Below are positions 54,078 through 63,210 of a DNA stretch of 64,000 nt, piece after piece. Made by a program: the position numbers and the translations under genes. This stretch comes from Paenibacillus tritici (GTDB lineage Bacteria > Bacillota > Bacilli > Paenibacillales > Paenibacillaceae). How positions within the stretch are numbered: the first letter of the stretch is position 1; each line of letters starts with the position of its first letter. The DNA is taken from assembly GCF_013204885.1 (NCBI RefSeq), contig NZ_JABMKX010000014.1, positions 1 to 64,000 of the forward strand. The letters run 5' to 3'. The notes beneath the pieces are model-generated. The model was given only the letters and a program-made list of their open reading frames with translations, did no database searches and was not told the origin of the DNA.

Positions 54078-54189
54078 CTGCAATCCCCCTAATTCCTCTT
54101 GTTGTACATTCTCCATCATAATTGAAATTAGGGTACTCTTCATATGTACAGTTTGAAATTCAATGTACAAATTACACAGTTATGGCTGC

Positions 54190-55035
54190 TTACCTGCTGC
54201 GGACCACCCTGAACCCCTGATCATTGCCCCGGCTGCTCGCCTCGAACTTGCCCCGGAAGGCGACCTCTGTATTGTTAACGCCGCCGATCCACCCGCCGCC
54301 CTTCACCAGCCGGAGTGATCCGTTGCTGTTATCCGGACCCGCTTCTCCGTACCAGTTCCAGCACCATTCCCTCACGTTCCCTGACATATCGTAAAGTCCC
54401 AGCTCATTGGGCTGCTTGAGGCCGCCGAATCTCGTCTGGCTATGATTGTTCTCAATCGCCGGCCAGTTCCAGTCCCCCGTTAAGAATTGATCACCGGAAT
54501 TCCTCCAGTACCACGCCACATCTTCCGGCTTATTGCTTCCGCTATAGCTGGTGCTCTTGCTCATCTGGCCTCCGCCTGCTGCATATTCCCACTCGGCTTC
54601 TGTCGGCAAACGGTAGCCGTTCACTCCTTCATTGGCCGTTACTGTCCATTTCATGAAATCCCGGTCGCTTGTATTATTAGGGTCAACTGTGTTCTTGTCT
54701 ATATTATAATAGGGGTCCAGGCCTTCCTTGATACTCCGCTGATTACAGTACTCCACGGCATCATACCAGGTTACACTCTCCACCGGCAGCTTGTCCCCCT
54801 GGAACTGGGAGGGATTATTCCCCATTACGTCCAGCCATTCCTGTTGAGTCACCTCATATTTGCCGATATAGAAATCCGGAAGAGTCACATTGGTTCCGTG
54901 ATAATTAGATTTGGTATCTACAAAAGAACCGCCCTTGACCCAGACCAGGCGTTCCTCCTTGGGAGGCTTGTCCTGCGAGCAGGCACTGATCACAACCATT
55001 AAGGCCATTGCCAGAATAATCAATAGTTTTCTCAT
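54190..55035 (-). CDS. formylglycine-generating-enzyme-like lipoprotein, catalytic Cys absent
   Basis: A 281-residue lipoprotein (lipobox ISAC, Cys19) with the FGE-sulfatase fold: FVDTKSN and FYIGKYEVTQQEWLDVMGNNPSQF at the N-terminal side, then YRLPTEAEWEYAAGGG, YDMSGNVREWCWNWYG, and GGGWIGGVNNTEVAFRGKFEASSRGNDQGFRVVRS at the end. In true FGE the last segment carries a Cys pair that oxidises the sulfatase Cys; here these positions read Gly and Asn. It is therefore probably not a functional formylglycine maker. It may be an adhesive or carbohydrate-binding surface protein. It lies between the xylanase gene and the AraC-type regulator gene on the same strand. Confidence 0.8.
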   Translation of the reverse strand: MRKLLIILAMALMVVISACSQDKPPKEERLVWVKGGSFVDTKSNYHGTNVTLPDFYIGKYEVTQQEWLDVMGNNPSQFQGDKLPVESVTWYDAVEYCNQRSIKEGLDPYYNIDKNTVDPNNTSDRDFMKWTVTANEGVNGYRLPTEAEWEYAAGGGQMSKSTSYSGSNKPEDVAWYWRNSGDQFLTGDWNWPAIENNHSQTRFGGLKQPNELGLYDMSGNVREWCWNWYGEAGPDNSNGSLRLVKGGGWIGGVNNTEVAFRGKFEASSRGNDQGFRVVRSR

Positions 55036-55085
55036 GGATACATCTCCTTAGAAGCGATTAAGGCAGGTTGCAAGTAACCGCTTGC

Positions 55086-55122
55086 AAAATAAGGCCGTCC
55101 GCTGTGTGACCGGCCGGCCTTA
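55086..55122 (-). terminator. Rho-independent terminator of the xylanase gene
   Basis: TAAGGCCG and CGGCCTTA pair (with inner CCG/CGG after a bulge), followed by TTTTGC on the minus strand. A second stem, ACTGGCC/GGCCAGT, lies upstream of it at about 55139-55171. Confidence 0.7.
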
Positions 55123-55187
55123 GCCCTATTATCGGTTAACTGGCCTTCGCGAATGCCGGAACCGGCCAGTCGCCTGTCAGCTTCCCG

Positions 55188-55823
55188 TTACCATACCGTT
55201 ACATTGGAGCTGCCGCTGCTCTGATATCCTTCAGTTGCCATTACCTGGTAAGACCAGCTGCTTCCCAGATTCATCCCTTTGCTTTTCCAGGCGTTGACAT
55301 GGTTGCTGAAGGTGATCGTTGAATTGCTTCCGATCGGTCTTTTCGACTGTCTGACACTCCAGTACTGAGGGAACGTCGCATTACCGTCAATGGAAGGAGC
55401 ATCGTACCGCATAGTGGTATAGATATCATAAGTGCCGCCATCACTGTTCACCGTGCCTTTGTATTGTCCGGTAGGTCTATAGGTACCCCAGTTGTCAACC
55501 ACGTAATATTCGATAAGTGAGTTTCTAGTCCACCCGTACATCGTCAGATATCCGTTGCCGGACGGGGCAAAGACGCCTGCATTGTAATTGATCGTGCGGT
55601 TCGGTGATCCGACATTCCAGCCTTTACCGACCACGAAATTGCCGGTATTGTACCAGTTCACACTGTAATTCCCGCCAGACCCGTTCACAGCATTGACCGT
55701 CCCGCCGCCATCCGTCCAGTTCTGCCAATAATCAGTTGCTGCACCTGCGGTGGCTGCGAATGCGCTGAAGCTCATAGTGGCTGCCATAACTACCGTTAGA
55801 ATCTTCTTGTTTAACTTAAACAT
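55188..55823 (-). CDS. xynA: secreted endo-1,4-beta-xylanase, GH11
   Basis: A 211-residue protein very close to Bacillus subtilis XynA in length and sequence. The signal peptide (about 1-28) is followed by [13 protein letters not shown]. The GH11 jelly-roll has nucleophile Glu105 in [11 protein letters not shown] and acid/base Glu198 in [10 protein letters not shown]. The enzyme cuts internal beta-1,4 bonds of xylan outside the cell. Compared with B. subtilis the cord region reads GNATFPQYW, one residue shorter than GDRTTFTQYW. The start is 55823 (MFKLNKK), with GGGAGGT seven bases upstream; an upstream in-frame GTG has none. A cre site lies in its promoter, so CcpA repression in the presence of glucose is expected. 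Confidence 0.97.
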   Translation of the reverse strand: MFKLNKKILTVVMAATMSFSAFAATAGAATDYWQNWTDGGGTVNAVNGSGGNYSVNWYNTGNFVVGKGWNVGSPNRTINYNAGVFAPSGNGYLTMYGWTRNSLIEYYVVDNWGTYRPTGQYKGTVNSDGGTYDIYTTMRYDAPSIDGNATFPQYWSVRQSKRPIGSNSTITFSNHVNAWKSKGMNLGSSWSYQVMATEGYQSSGSSNVTVW

Positions 55824-55956
55824 TGAATTACCTCCCAAGAATATTTTGTGGGTACAGCCTGTCTTACCCGCCCTCACTTGCCAGTAGCTTCTGTTCACGG
55901 AATATAACTTATCCTGAGCTATATGCCATATATTGGCCTGTCCTCCTTCAAAATAG

Positions 55957-55980
55957 ATTATATATAGTAAGCGTTTACAT
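55957..55980 (-). promoter_or_regulatory. xylanase promoter with CcpA (cre) site
   Basis: On the minus strand ATGTAAACGCTTACT (55966-55980) matches the cre consensus WTGNAANCGNWNNCW at every fixed position, and the -10 box TATAAT lies at 55957-55962 just downstream. The -35 region is not obvious. The cre overlaps the space between -35 and -10, so binding would block RNA polymerase. Confidence 0.78.
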
Positions 55981-56085
55981 TACTCTCTGCAAACTAAAGG
56001 TTTACCCCCAATTTTTATAGGTGTTAATGTCGTGCTTGCGGTATGCTAGAATCAACAACCAAAAGAAATTTGCCAAGGAGGAACC

Positions 56086-56538
56086 ATGAACCGTATACAA
56101 GAGGTCACACTTAGAACCCGGGAAGTATCCGATCACCTGCTGCGCATCTGGGAGAATGCCGTGGGGGCTACGCATCTTTTCCTCACCGGACAGGATATTG
56201 AAGATTTACGCCCCCTGGTGCAGCAAGGAATTGCGCAAATCTCCCACTTGCTCGCCTATACAGATCAGGAGGGTCGTCCTATCGGCTTCATCGGTGTTCA
56301 GGAGCAGAAGATTGAAATGCTGTTCGTAGACCCGGCCGTCAGGGGACAAGGCATCGGTAAAGAGCTGGTCACTTACGCCATACACACACTGAACGTGCGC
56401 GATGTGGATGTCAATGAAGACAATCCCCAGGCTGCCGGGTTCTACGAACATTTAGGATTTGCGGTCTATGACCGGTCTGAACGGGATGAGCAAGGCAAGC
56501 CTTGGCCTATTCTGCATATGCGGCTGTCTCTGGAGTAA
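56086..56538 (+). CDS. GNAT family N-acetyltransferase
   Basis: A 150-residue acetyltransferase. Motif A is IEMLFVDPAVRGQGIGKELVTYAI (about 80-103) with R-G-Q-G-I-G; motif B is VNEDNPQAAGFYEHLGFAVYDRSERDEQGKPW, typical of the PhnO/YjaB-like subgroup. The substrate is not known. AAGGAGGAACC precedes ATG. The gene converges on the large HEAT-repeat gene with 40 bases between. Confidence 0.88.
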   Translation: MNRIQEVTLRTREVSDHLLRIWENAVGATHLFLTGQDIEDLRPLVQQGIAQISHLLAYTDQEGRPIGFIGVQEQKIEMLFVDPAVRGQGIGKELVTYAIHTLNVRDVDVNEDNPQAAGFYEHLGFAVYDRSERDEQGKPWPILHMRLSLE

Positions 56539-56578
56539 CGCTTCTGACTTGTCTGTTGCTTGCTTAATCCCCTGCTAC

Positions 56579-59500
56579 CTACTCCTTCGCCGTCCAAATA
56601 TTAAGCGCATGGGTGCGGACTGCGATATTCGTGTGATTCCTGTACCCCCGCAAATACTCTGCGGCTTCCGGACTCCAGCGAAGCGCAGCTCCCGCTGCTT
56701 CCAGCAAGGAAAGTCCAATATACGCGGCTTCATACCGCGGTTCCGTCCGCAATCTGTCTACAAGCTCAAGCAGCGTCTCCGGCGTCCAGTATCCGGTGCT
56801 TGTATCCAGATTATACGTGATCTGGCTATACGCCTCGCCTAACAGCTGCGGCTGATCGGACAAACTATGTACCATCCGGTTCAGATAGGCGGCGGATTCC
56901 TCCACGTTATTCCAATCTAGTATTGCGATATATAATTTCATTACAAGCTGCTGCAGCGTCTCGTCGGGAGCCAGAATATGAATCAGCTCCAGGTATAATG
57001 GAATAAGCTGCTGGCGTGTCTCCTTCGGCAGAAGGGCCAGCTTCTCTATTAATTTCGATAGCCGCTGCCGGTGCGGCACATCTCTGTCCGTAGCTGCATT
57101 CCATTCATCGTTCACCACCGGACCAGCCAGCTTCTGACAGATCCCGGCTACCGCCTCATTGATCTTGCCATCCTGGCAGGCTTCGATCAGGGTGTTCATC
57201 GCAAATTCCCACCGGGTACTGTCTTCCAGGTCCGTAATCGCCTGAGCAGCGGCAGCGGCAATCACCTCTTCATGTCCATCCGTCCACCAGCTCATAATAA
57301 CGAAGGCATGTCTGCCGACGTATGCATCCGGGTGACCCGCAATCTCCAGAATTAAGGACAGATAGCGCGGTCTATAGTCAACCGGAAGCGCAGCAGGCTG
57401 CTGGGACAATAAGCTAACTGCCACATCACTTTGCGGAGAAGCTGCGATGGCGCTTAGAATCTCCCAGCTGCGTTCATCGTCCAGCAGTTGTTTGGCTGCA
57501 TGTCCGATAGCAATCAATACATCCTTGTGCACGTTTGGTTTCCCGAACTCGTGCAGGAGCAGCGGAAGACTATCCTCACTTCTATACACACCCAGCAGAC
57601 GGATGGTTTCTTTACGGACGGTGACCTTCAGCTTATCCCGGTTCAATAGCTCCTTCAGCAGGCTGACCAGCAATACCGGATTCACCCTGCGGATACACCT
57701 TGGTATCGAATACATGGCTACACGGGCCCGGTCTCCATCCAGATGGTCCAGCAGCACGGGAAGGGATTTCTCCGGCTCCTCCAGCAGGGATAAGGCATGA
57801 AGCGCAGCTTCTGCAACAGCGACCTCCTGATCCTGCACAAGCTTAAATAGCGGGTCCGGGTCACAATCAGGCATAGCTGCCATGATTCTTATCGCTCTTG
57901 AACGCTCGGACAGGCTGTACTTCGGATCGGAGGCGACTCTGCTTAACACAGAGCCGTAGGCTTGCTGCTGCCGTGGCAGCCACCGGTAGAACCCGTCCGT
58001 AGCCGGAACCGGATGAATGGTTTTGCCGGACAGGAACTTGCCCTTGATTACAGCTCCCGAAATATACGGGTCCAGCCATTCCTGACGCTTCAGGTGCAGA
58101 TGCCGGAACACCTCATGGATCGTAATATACGATGGATCTGCGGCCAGCAATTCCTTCACCCGTTCATCCCGCGTCTTCAGAGGCGCAAGCCAGAATCTGG
58201 CTGCCCGTATCGCTGTGGAATCGGTTTTGGCTCGTGTGGCTTCCTGTAACAGATGCTGAAGTTTGACGATACCGCTCCCTCTTTTGCCGAAGGAATTCGC
58301 CAGACTCAGCACCAGATTGTAGTTCTCTCTCTTGCCTGCCTGTGCAGCGTAAGAATAAATCGCCTCGAAAATAATCTCTTCTACTCCCTTAGGCAGGTTC
58401 TTTTCCAGCGAGGGGAGAGACAGCTGTCCGTCCTGCTTCGCCAGCTTCTGAAGCGTAGTAAGGGCGAACCTGAACAGCTCCCCGTGAGGCTCGGCCGCAT
58501 TATGGCGCAGGAGAATGAAAGCCAGCTGCTGGACAGAGAACTTGGTACCATAGGAGGTATCTCTGGCGTCGATCACGCTATCGACGAGTACAGTAAGTGC
58601 CTGCACATGGTCATTCGTATAGACGGACGCCGGGCTTTCCGACAGCTCTTTGAACACAGCGCCCCGGACCGGGTCCTGATCATTTACAATCCGGCTTAAA
58701 GTTAATAACGTTTCACTCATGCCCTGTCTCGACAGAACCGTACTTCGGACAAGCTGCATCAGCGCTGTGGCGCGCTCGTCTGCACTGGATACCCGGGTCG
58801 CTTGTTCAAGCGGCTCTCTTGCCTGAAGAATGGAGCGGGAAGCGGTTATGCGAAGAGTCCGGTCCCGGTTGTCCTTGATTTCACGCAGTCCGAGCATCCG
58901 GGCAGCTTCCTTGTCACGCAAGTCATGCGGCAAGGCATACAAGAGTCTCTCGGGGAAAATCCATTCCTTGCGCTTCTCCTCCCCGTACACCGCGTCAAAA
59001 ATCGACTGACGATTAGACGGAGCCATATGTTCAAGCAGCTTCGCTACATGCACCGGGGTGTCTGCCAGCAATTTGGCAATCTCCGTCCACTGGTCTACGG
59101 TCAGGAGTTTCCTCCTCTTGAGTACGGCCTCAGGAACGCCCAGGGACATAAGATCGTTCCGTACCCCGGGCTGGGTTAGCAGCTGATACACCCCATCCGG
59201 CTTCAGGCGTACCAGTGTGCCAAGATGGGCTTTGATGGAAGGATGTATCAGGTTCACCGGGCCGTGATTCTGCGCGCAGGCCAGCACCAGCTCCGGCTTG
59301 TGATTGCATAGATGCTCCATCGCTGAGGAGAACCTTGACCAGACCCTTCCTTTCGCCCTAAGTGGTGCTTCCTCCAGAGTGGCTGTGAAGTATTCCGCAA
59401 CTACGTCCAGATGGCGGCCCGCTAACCTCTTCCAGTCCTTAATCGCATAGCCGATAGCTTCCAGCCAGGTGCGGAGGGTTGCCGCAGAAGAGGCCTGGAG

Positions 59501-59944
59501 TACAATAGCCGCCTCTTCCGCTCCCCACCGGGCGTACACGATAGGCAACAGCCGCTCCGCCAGCTCCTGACGGCCCACAAGTGAAATTGTGCGCAGCAGC
59601 TTGCGGCGGCAATCCGGCGATAGCTGGGGAAGCTCCCGTTCGATCTCTTCGTCTGAGGCTACTTTGGCTACCAATCCGGCCGCTGTATTTCGGATACTCG
59701 CCATAGGATGGCGCAGCCCGGATAGAAGTATAGGGGCATCCAGTGTGGCAATCGCACCCATCAAGGCCAGGCGTGCTTCATAGGCTCCTCCCTCCAGTAA
59801 GGAGGCTAATAACCGGGAATACGCTGGAGAACCAAGGTGATTACGGCCTAAGACCGCTATGGTTCGGATTCTATCGGAATAACCTAGTGTATCGAGTTCT
59901 TTGAGTAAGCTCTGTTTGTCCAATGGGTCTCGCCTAACCATCAT
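56579..59944 (-). CDS. giant HEAT-repeat protein
   Basis: A 1121-residue soluble protein built almost wholly of HEAT-type helical repeats. Examples are LLASLLEGGAYEARLALMGAIATLDAPILLSGLRHPMASIRNTAAGLV near the N-terminus, and VQDQEVAVAEAALHALSLLEEPEKSLPVLLDHLDGDRARVAMYSI and VTVRKETIRLLGVYRSEDSLPLLLHEFGKPNVHKDVLIAIGHAA in the middle. No catalytic motif, signal peptide or membrane helix is seen. Such proteins act as protein-binding scaffolds; the role here is unknown. GAGGAGG lies four and seven bases before two adjacent ATG codons (59944 and 59941), and the second is spaced better. It is followed by no clear terminator and lies downstream of yaaA on the same strand. Confidence 0.8.
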   Translation of the reverse strand: MMVRRDPLDKQSLLKELDTLGYSDRIRTIAVLGRNHLGSPAYSRLLASLLEGGAYEARLALMGAIATLDAPILLSGLRHPMASIRNTAAGLVAKVASDEEIERELPQLSPDCRRKLLRTISLVGRQELAERLLPIVYARWGAEEAAIVLQASSAATLRTWLEAIGYAIKDWKRLAGRHLDVVAEYFTATLEEAPLRAKGRVWSRFSSAMEHLCNHKPELVLACAQNHGPVNLIHPSIKAHLGTLVRLKPDGVYQLLTQPGVRNDLMSLGVPEAVLKRRKLLTVDQWTEIAKLLADTPVHVAKLLEHMAPSNRQSIFDAVYGEEKRKEWIFPERLLYALPHDLRDKEAARMLGLREIKDNRDRTLRITASRSILQAREPLEQATRVSSADERATALMQLVRSTVLSRQGMSETLLTLSRIVNDQDPVRGAVFKELSESPASVYTNDHVQALTVLVDSVIDARDTSYGTKFSVQQLAFILLRHNAAEPHGELFRFALTTLQKLAKQDGQLSLPSLEKNLPKGVEEIIFEAIYSYAAQAGKRENYNLVLSLANSFGKRGSGIVKLQHLLQEATRAKTDSTAIRAARFWLAPLKTRDERVKELLAADPSYITIHEVFRHLHLKRQEWLDPYISGAVIKGKFLSGKTIHPVPATDGFYRWLPRQQQAYGSVLSRVASDPKYSLSERSRAIRIMAAMPDCDPDPLFKLVQDQEVAVAEAALHALSLLEEPEKSLPVLLDHLDGDRARVAMYSIPRCIRRVNPVLLVSLLKELLNRDKLKVTVRKETIRLLGVYRSEDSLPLLLHEFGKPNVHKDVLIAIGHAAKQLLDDERSWEILSAIAASPQSDVAVSLLSQQPAALPVDYRPRYLSLILEIAGHPDAYVGRHAFVIMSWWTDGHEEVIAAAAAQAITDLEDSTRWEFAMNTLIEACQDGKINEAVAGICQKLAGPVVNDEWNAATDRDVPHRQRLSKLIEKLALLPKETRQQLIPLYLELIHILAPDETLQQLVMKLYIAILDWNNVEESAAYLNRMVHSLSDQPQLLGEAYSQITYNLDTSTGYWTPETLLELVDRLRTEPRYEAAYIGLSLLEAAGAALRWSPEAAEYLRGYRNHTNIAVRTHALNIWTAKE

Positions 59945-60050
59945 AAGTCCTCCTCTGAATCTTGAATCTGTTCGGGTTCCATCTCAAAAAAAATACGGGC
60001 AACCCCTAATCCGGCGATTCCACCGTCTTCAAGATTACCCGCCATCCTGC

Positions 60051-60821
60051 TTACTCTACCAGTTCCTTCTGTTCGTGCTTCTGCTGGATAAATACATAGG
60101 TATTCTCATCCGACAAGGCCTCTGCAAATTTGAAATCAAATCCGCTGAAGCCCTTGATATCCTCGACGCATGTGATCTGCCGCTCAGCCATGAAGCGGAC
60201 CATTTCACCCCTGGCCATCTTGACCAGAGTCGCCCGCTCCACCAGCTTACCGCCAATCTCCTGTGCGAATACACAGCTAACCATCCGCACATGGCTGCCT
60301 ACATACGGAGAGATGCACTTACTGTATTCCTTGGAGGCCAGATTCACAATAGTGTCACTCTCGGCAAATAGCTGGTCCGCCAGCCTTCTGTTCCAGAACT
60401 CATAGAGTGTACGGAAGCCCGGCCCGCCCAGCCTGGCCTGCATCTCCAGCCTGTACGGCACAACCCCGTCGAACGGACGGACGATCCCATAGAACCCGGA
60501 CAACACGCGCAAATGCTGCTCCAGGTACTCCAGCTCCTCCGTCTGAAAAATCCCCGGCGCCATGTACTGATACTGGATTCCCTCATAAGCGAAGATCGCC
60601 GGCGTCAGATTGCGGGTTAATTCCATCTCCTGAATCCGCTGCATATTCAGCGTGGCGATGGCATCATTGCATTTCCATAGCGCCTTGGCTTCTTCGTAAT
60701 TCAGCTTGCGTAGTAAGGCCAGCAGACTCTGCGACTCGCTTAAGAATTGCGGAACCTGGCGGTACTCCAGGATATCCGTGTCTGTCTTCATCTTCTTGGC
60801 AGGTGAAATGATGATTCTCAT
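60051..60821 (-). CDS. yaaA: peroxide stress protein YaaA
   Basis: A 256-residue protein of the YaaA (DUF328) family. Hallmarks are MRIIISPAKKM at the start, the PAIFAYEGIQYQYM segment, YGIVRPFDGVVPYRLEMQARLG and NLASKEYSKCI. In Escherichia coli YaaA limits free iron during peroxide stress and binds DNA. The gene has no close operon partner with a related function; the GH105 gene upstream ends 65 bases before it. Length is that of the family. Confidence 0.93.
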   Translation of the reverse strand: MRIIISPAKKMKTDTDILEYRQVPQFLSESQSLLALLRKLNYEEAKALWKCNDAIATLNMQRIQEMELTRNLTPAIFAYEGIQYQYMAPGIFQTEELEYLEQHLRVLSGFYGIVRPFDGVVPYRLEMQARLGGPGFRTLYEFWNRRLADQLFAESDTIVNLASKEYSKCISPYVGSHVRMVSCVFAQEIGGKLVERATLVKMARGEMVRFMAERQITCVEDIKGFSGFDFKFAEALSDENTYVFIQQKHEQKELVE

Positions 60822-60886
60822 GATACTCTCTTTTCTACCCTTGCGGGAAAAATAAATGTATCTTATATACTAACATACTCTGCCTC

Positions 60887-61906
60887 CTACCGAAGCATAT
60901 CAGACAGGAAAGCAAGCGCCAGGCCCTGGCCCCAGCCTTGAATCCAGTCTTTGGGGATATTGCGGTATCCCTCCAGGTCCTTCATAACGGCCGTTCCGCC
61001 GGATACGCCCAGTACCCGCCCGTCTTCGGTGATGTGCTCAAGAATGCCCTTCAGGGCCTTTTGCACATATTTGGTATGCAGCGGATTCCCGTTGCTTATC
61101 ATAGCCGCCGCGATTCCGCAGGACGCAGATACCTCTTCATAGGAATCCTCATCGTCCAGCACCGTCCGCCACAAGCCGTTCTCCGTCTGCACCGTCTTGA
61201 GCGCCGCCAGCTGATCCCGGAGCGAACATTCCACATCCATACACTGCGGGTACAGATACCACTCCTTCAAAAGCGGCTTCACCTGCGACATCGTATACGC
61301 GCCCCAGGCGTTCGCTCTGCCCCAATACAGCCCGGACATATGATCCTGCTTCACATGATTGTAGCCATGGAACCAGAAGCCGGTGCCGGGGTCCTGCAAA
61401 TATTTGATGTGCCAGTAATATTGGTTAAGCGCATCCTGGATCAGCTCCTGATCCTCAAGCTTACTGCCCACACGCAGCAGGAAAAACGCCGCCATAAACA
61501 GCGTATCCGCCCAGGCCTGCTCCGGAAAATCATTGGACACCGATACCGTATGCTGCAGCACGTTGTCCCCGAACCGCAGCGCGGTCCCGCGGAGATACCC
61601 GACTTTACTCATCACAATATCCCAATACTTCCGGTCTCCGGTCTCTTCATATAAAGTAATCAGCATATGTCCCATGGCACAGGTATTCACGGTCCAATCC
61701 GGCAGGCCCAGCCCGATATATTCATCCACCCACTCCACCAGTCTGTCCAGGTACTCCTTGTTCCCTGTGGTCTGGTAAGCTCTGGACACCCCATAATAAG
61801 CTACGCCGCAAGGCCATTCCCAGGTTAAGTCCATCGCCAGCGTTTTGCGGGTCACCTTGTCGATAAGCTGTAAGATTTCTTCCCGGTTATACTCTACTTG
61901 AAGCAT
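60887..61906 (-). CDS. GH105 unsaturated rhamnogalacturonyl hydrolase
   Basis: A 339-residue (alpha/alpha)6-barrel protein of the GH105 (YteR/YesR) family. These enzymes remove the unsaturated galacturonic residue from the products of rhamnogalacturonan or other uronan lyases by hydration. The catalytic Asp134 is in EQAWADTLFMAAFFLLR; VYWGRANAW-like GLYWGRANAWGAYTMSQV and SASCGIAAAM are further hallmarks. No signal peptide, so it acts in the cytoplasm on imported oligosaccharides. The gene is separate from the importer operon but suggests pectin or related uronan use. Confidence 0.9.
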   Translation of the reverse strand: MLQVEYNREEILQLIDKVTRKTLAMDLTWEWPCGVAYYGVSRAYQTTGNKEYLDRLVEWVDEYIGLGLPDWTVNTCAMGHMLITLYEETGDRKYWDIVMSKVGYLRGTALRFGDNVLQHTVSVSNDFPEQAWADTLFMAAFFLLRVGSKLEDQELIQDALNQYYWHIKYLQDPGTGFWFHGYNHVKQDHMSGLYWGRANAWGAYTMSQVKPLLKEWYLYPQCMDVECSLRDQLAALKTVQTENGLWRTVLDDEDSYEEVSASCGIAAAMISNGNPLHTKYVQKALKGILEHITEDGRVLGVSGGTAVMKDLEGYRNIPKDWIQGWGQGLALAFLSDMLR

Positions 61907-61940
61907 GTGTATTCCCCTCTCATCATCGAGATGTTATGTT

Positions 61941-62363
61941 CTATTTTCTTGCCAGCTCTACTCTTCTAATACTTTCTTTCGTCCAGGGAGGAGCCAGGGG
62001 GTGAGCCATTATCTCATCGTAGGTCATCCAATGTACGGCTTCGACTTCATCAGGACTCTTGTTCGTTGCCGTACCGCTGTCATATTCGCAAAGGAAGACC
62101 TGATTGATGACATTGCGTCCATCCTCAGTGACGAAGGAGGAGCTGTACACCAGCGTAACCGCTTCTGTGATCCGAATTCCGACTTCTTCATAGCATTCCC
62201 GCTGTACCGTCCGTTCAAGGATATCGAGCGTATTCCCTTCAACGTCCACCTTCCCCCCAACAAGAGCCAGCGTCCCTCCCGCATGCTCTTCTTTGGTACT
62301 TCTAGTAATCACAAGCCATTTTCCATCCTTGTAGACCGCACCTTCTACGTTGACTATGAACAT
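61941..62363 (-). CDS. Nudix hydrolase
   Basis: A 140-residue Nudix protein. The Nudix helix is DILERTVQRECYEEVGIRI with the R-E-x-x-E-E-x-G core (about 55-62), preceded by ALVGGKVDVEGN. Relative to the classical box, the Glu eight positions before RE is Asp, and the loop from the Gly-Gly pair is slightly longer. Such enzymes hydrolyse nucleoside diphosphate derivatives; the substrate is not evident. It is next to and in line with the GH105 gene, with 34 bases between, so cotranscription is possible. Confidence 0.85.
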   Translation of the reverse strand: MFIVNVEGAVYKDGKWLVITRSTKEEHAGGTLALVGGKVDVEGNTLDILERTVQRECYEEVGIRITEAVTLVYSSSFVTEDGRNVINQVFLCEYDSGTATNKSPDEVEAVHWMTYDEIMAHPLAPPWTKESIRRVELARK

Positions 62364-62547
62364 GTTATTACTCTCCTTTTCCGTATTAGTTAACCATTTG
62401 CCATTTTTTCAAAATCTCCTGCTTGTCCGCCCAAAGCAATTGACTTTACGGTCCTTTGCATCTTTGAATAATTGTCTTATTTTGATTCAACTTTTCCTTA
62501 TCACTTGCGTCCTTACATATATACCAAAACTTTCATGGAGGATATTA

Positions 62548-63117
62548 ATGAAAAATCTAACTCGTGGTATTTTATCTTTATGTTTAATCGGAGCTCTACT
62601 TCTCTCTGCATGCGGAAAAGCCGATGACTCTACAACCAGTGAAGAATCGGGTACTATCCTACCAACAACTCCAACACCTGCTACTAATTCACCCGCAGAT
62701 TCAGAGAAATTGATTGATCCGGCAACAAAAGAAGTCAAAGAAATTGCCGAAGCCGACTTCACAAAAGGAGTATTTATTAATTTTGACCCATACCAAAAAA
62801 GCTTTTTCGACGATGATATTATTTCTAAGTTCAATGGTAATATTGAAGCTGTGGTCGAGCAGGATGAAGAAAAATTCAAAGAGCATCTACATGAAGGCTC
62901 TCGTGGTGAAACATACTTTTTCAGTGAAGAAGGCGTTCAATTTATGTTTTATGATCTAGATCTTCTGGAGAAACTCACAGTTCATGGGCGTGAACAAATT
63001 AGAGTCGGCGTTCAATATGCCAAAAAAATGGCGGATGGAACCATTCAAAATCAAGGGATTACCTACTTCTTTACTAAAAATAAAGCAGGTGAATGGGGTA
63101 TTGAGAATATAGATTAA
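62548..63117 (+). CDS. lipoprotein of unknown function
   Basis: A 189-residue lipoprotein with signal peptide and lipobox LLSAC (Cys22), then a Thr/Ser/Pro/Glu linker (about 24-55). The folded part (about 60-189) contains GVFINFDPYQKSFFDDDIISKFNGNIEAV and a C-terminal beta-rich segment, GVQYAKKMADGTIQNQGITYFFTKNKAGEWGIENID. I do not recognise a domain family. GGAGGATATTA precedes ATG at 62548; an earlier in-frame ATG has no ribosome site. Base composition is AT-rich compared with the neighbours. Confidence 0.8.
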   Translation: MKNLTRGILSLCLIGALLLSACGKADDSTTSEESGTILPTTPTPATNSPADSEKLIDPATKEVKEIAEADFTKGVFINFDPYQKSFFDDDIISKFNGNIEAVVEQDEEKFKEHLHEGSRGETYFFSEEGVQFMFYDLDLLEKLTVHGREQIRVGVQYAKKMADGTIQNQGITYFFTKNKAGEWGIENID

Positions 63118-63210
63118 ATTAACCTTTGTCTTCTCTATGCTTACATACAGCAACGGCTATGCGTCCTTTTAGACGGCATTCGCTTACTCCGGTAGCCATC
63201 TGGCGTAATG

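Noticed and set aside
55880-55960. Six-codon leader peptide before the xylanase gene (AAGGAGG followed by ATG GCA TAT AGC)
   Set aside because: The spacing from ribosome site to ATG is about 12 bases and no attenuator-like alternative hairpins were seen.
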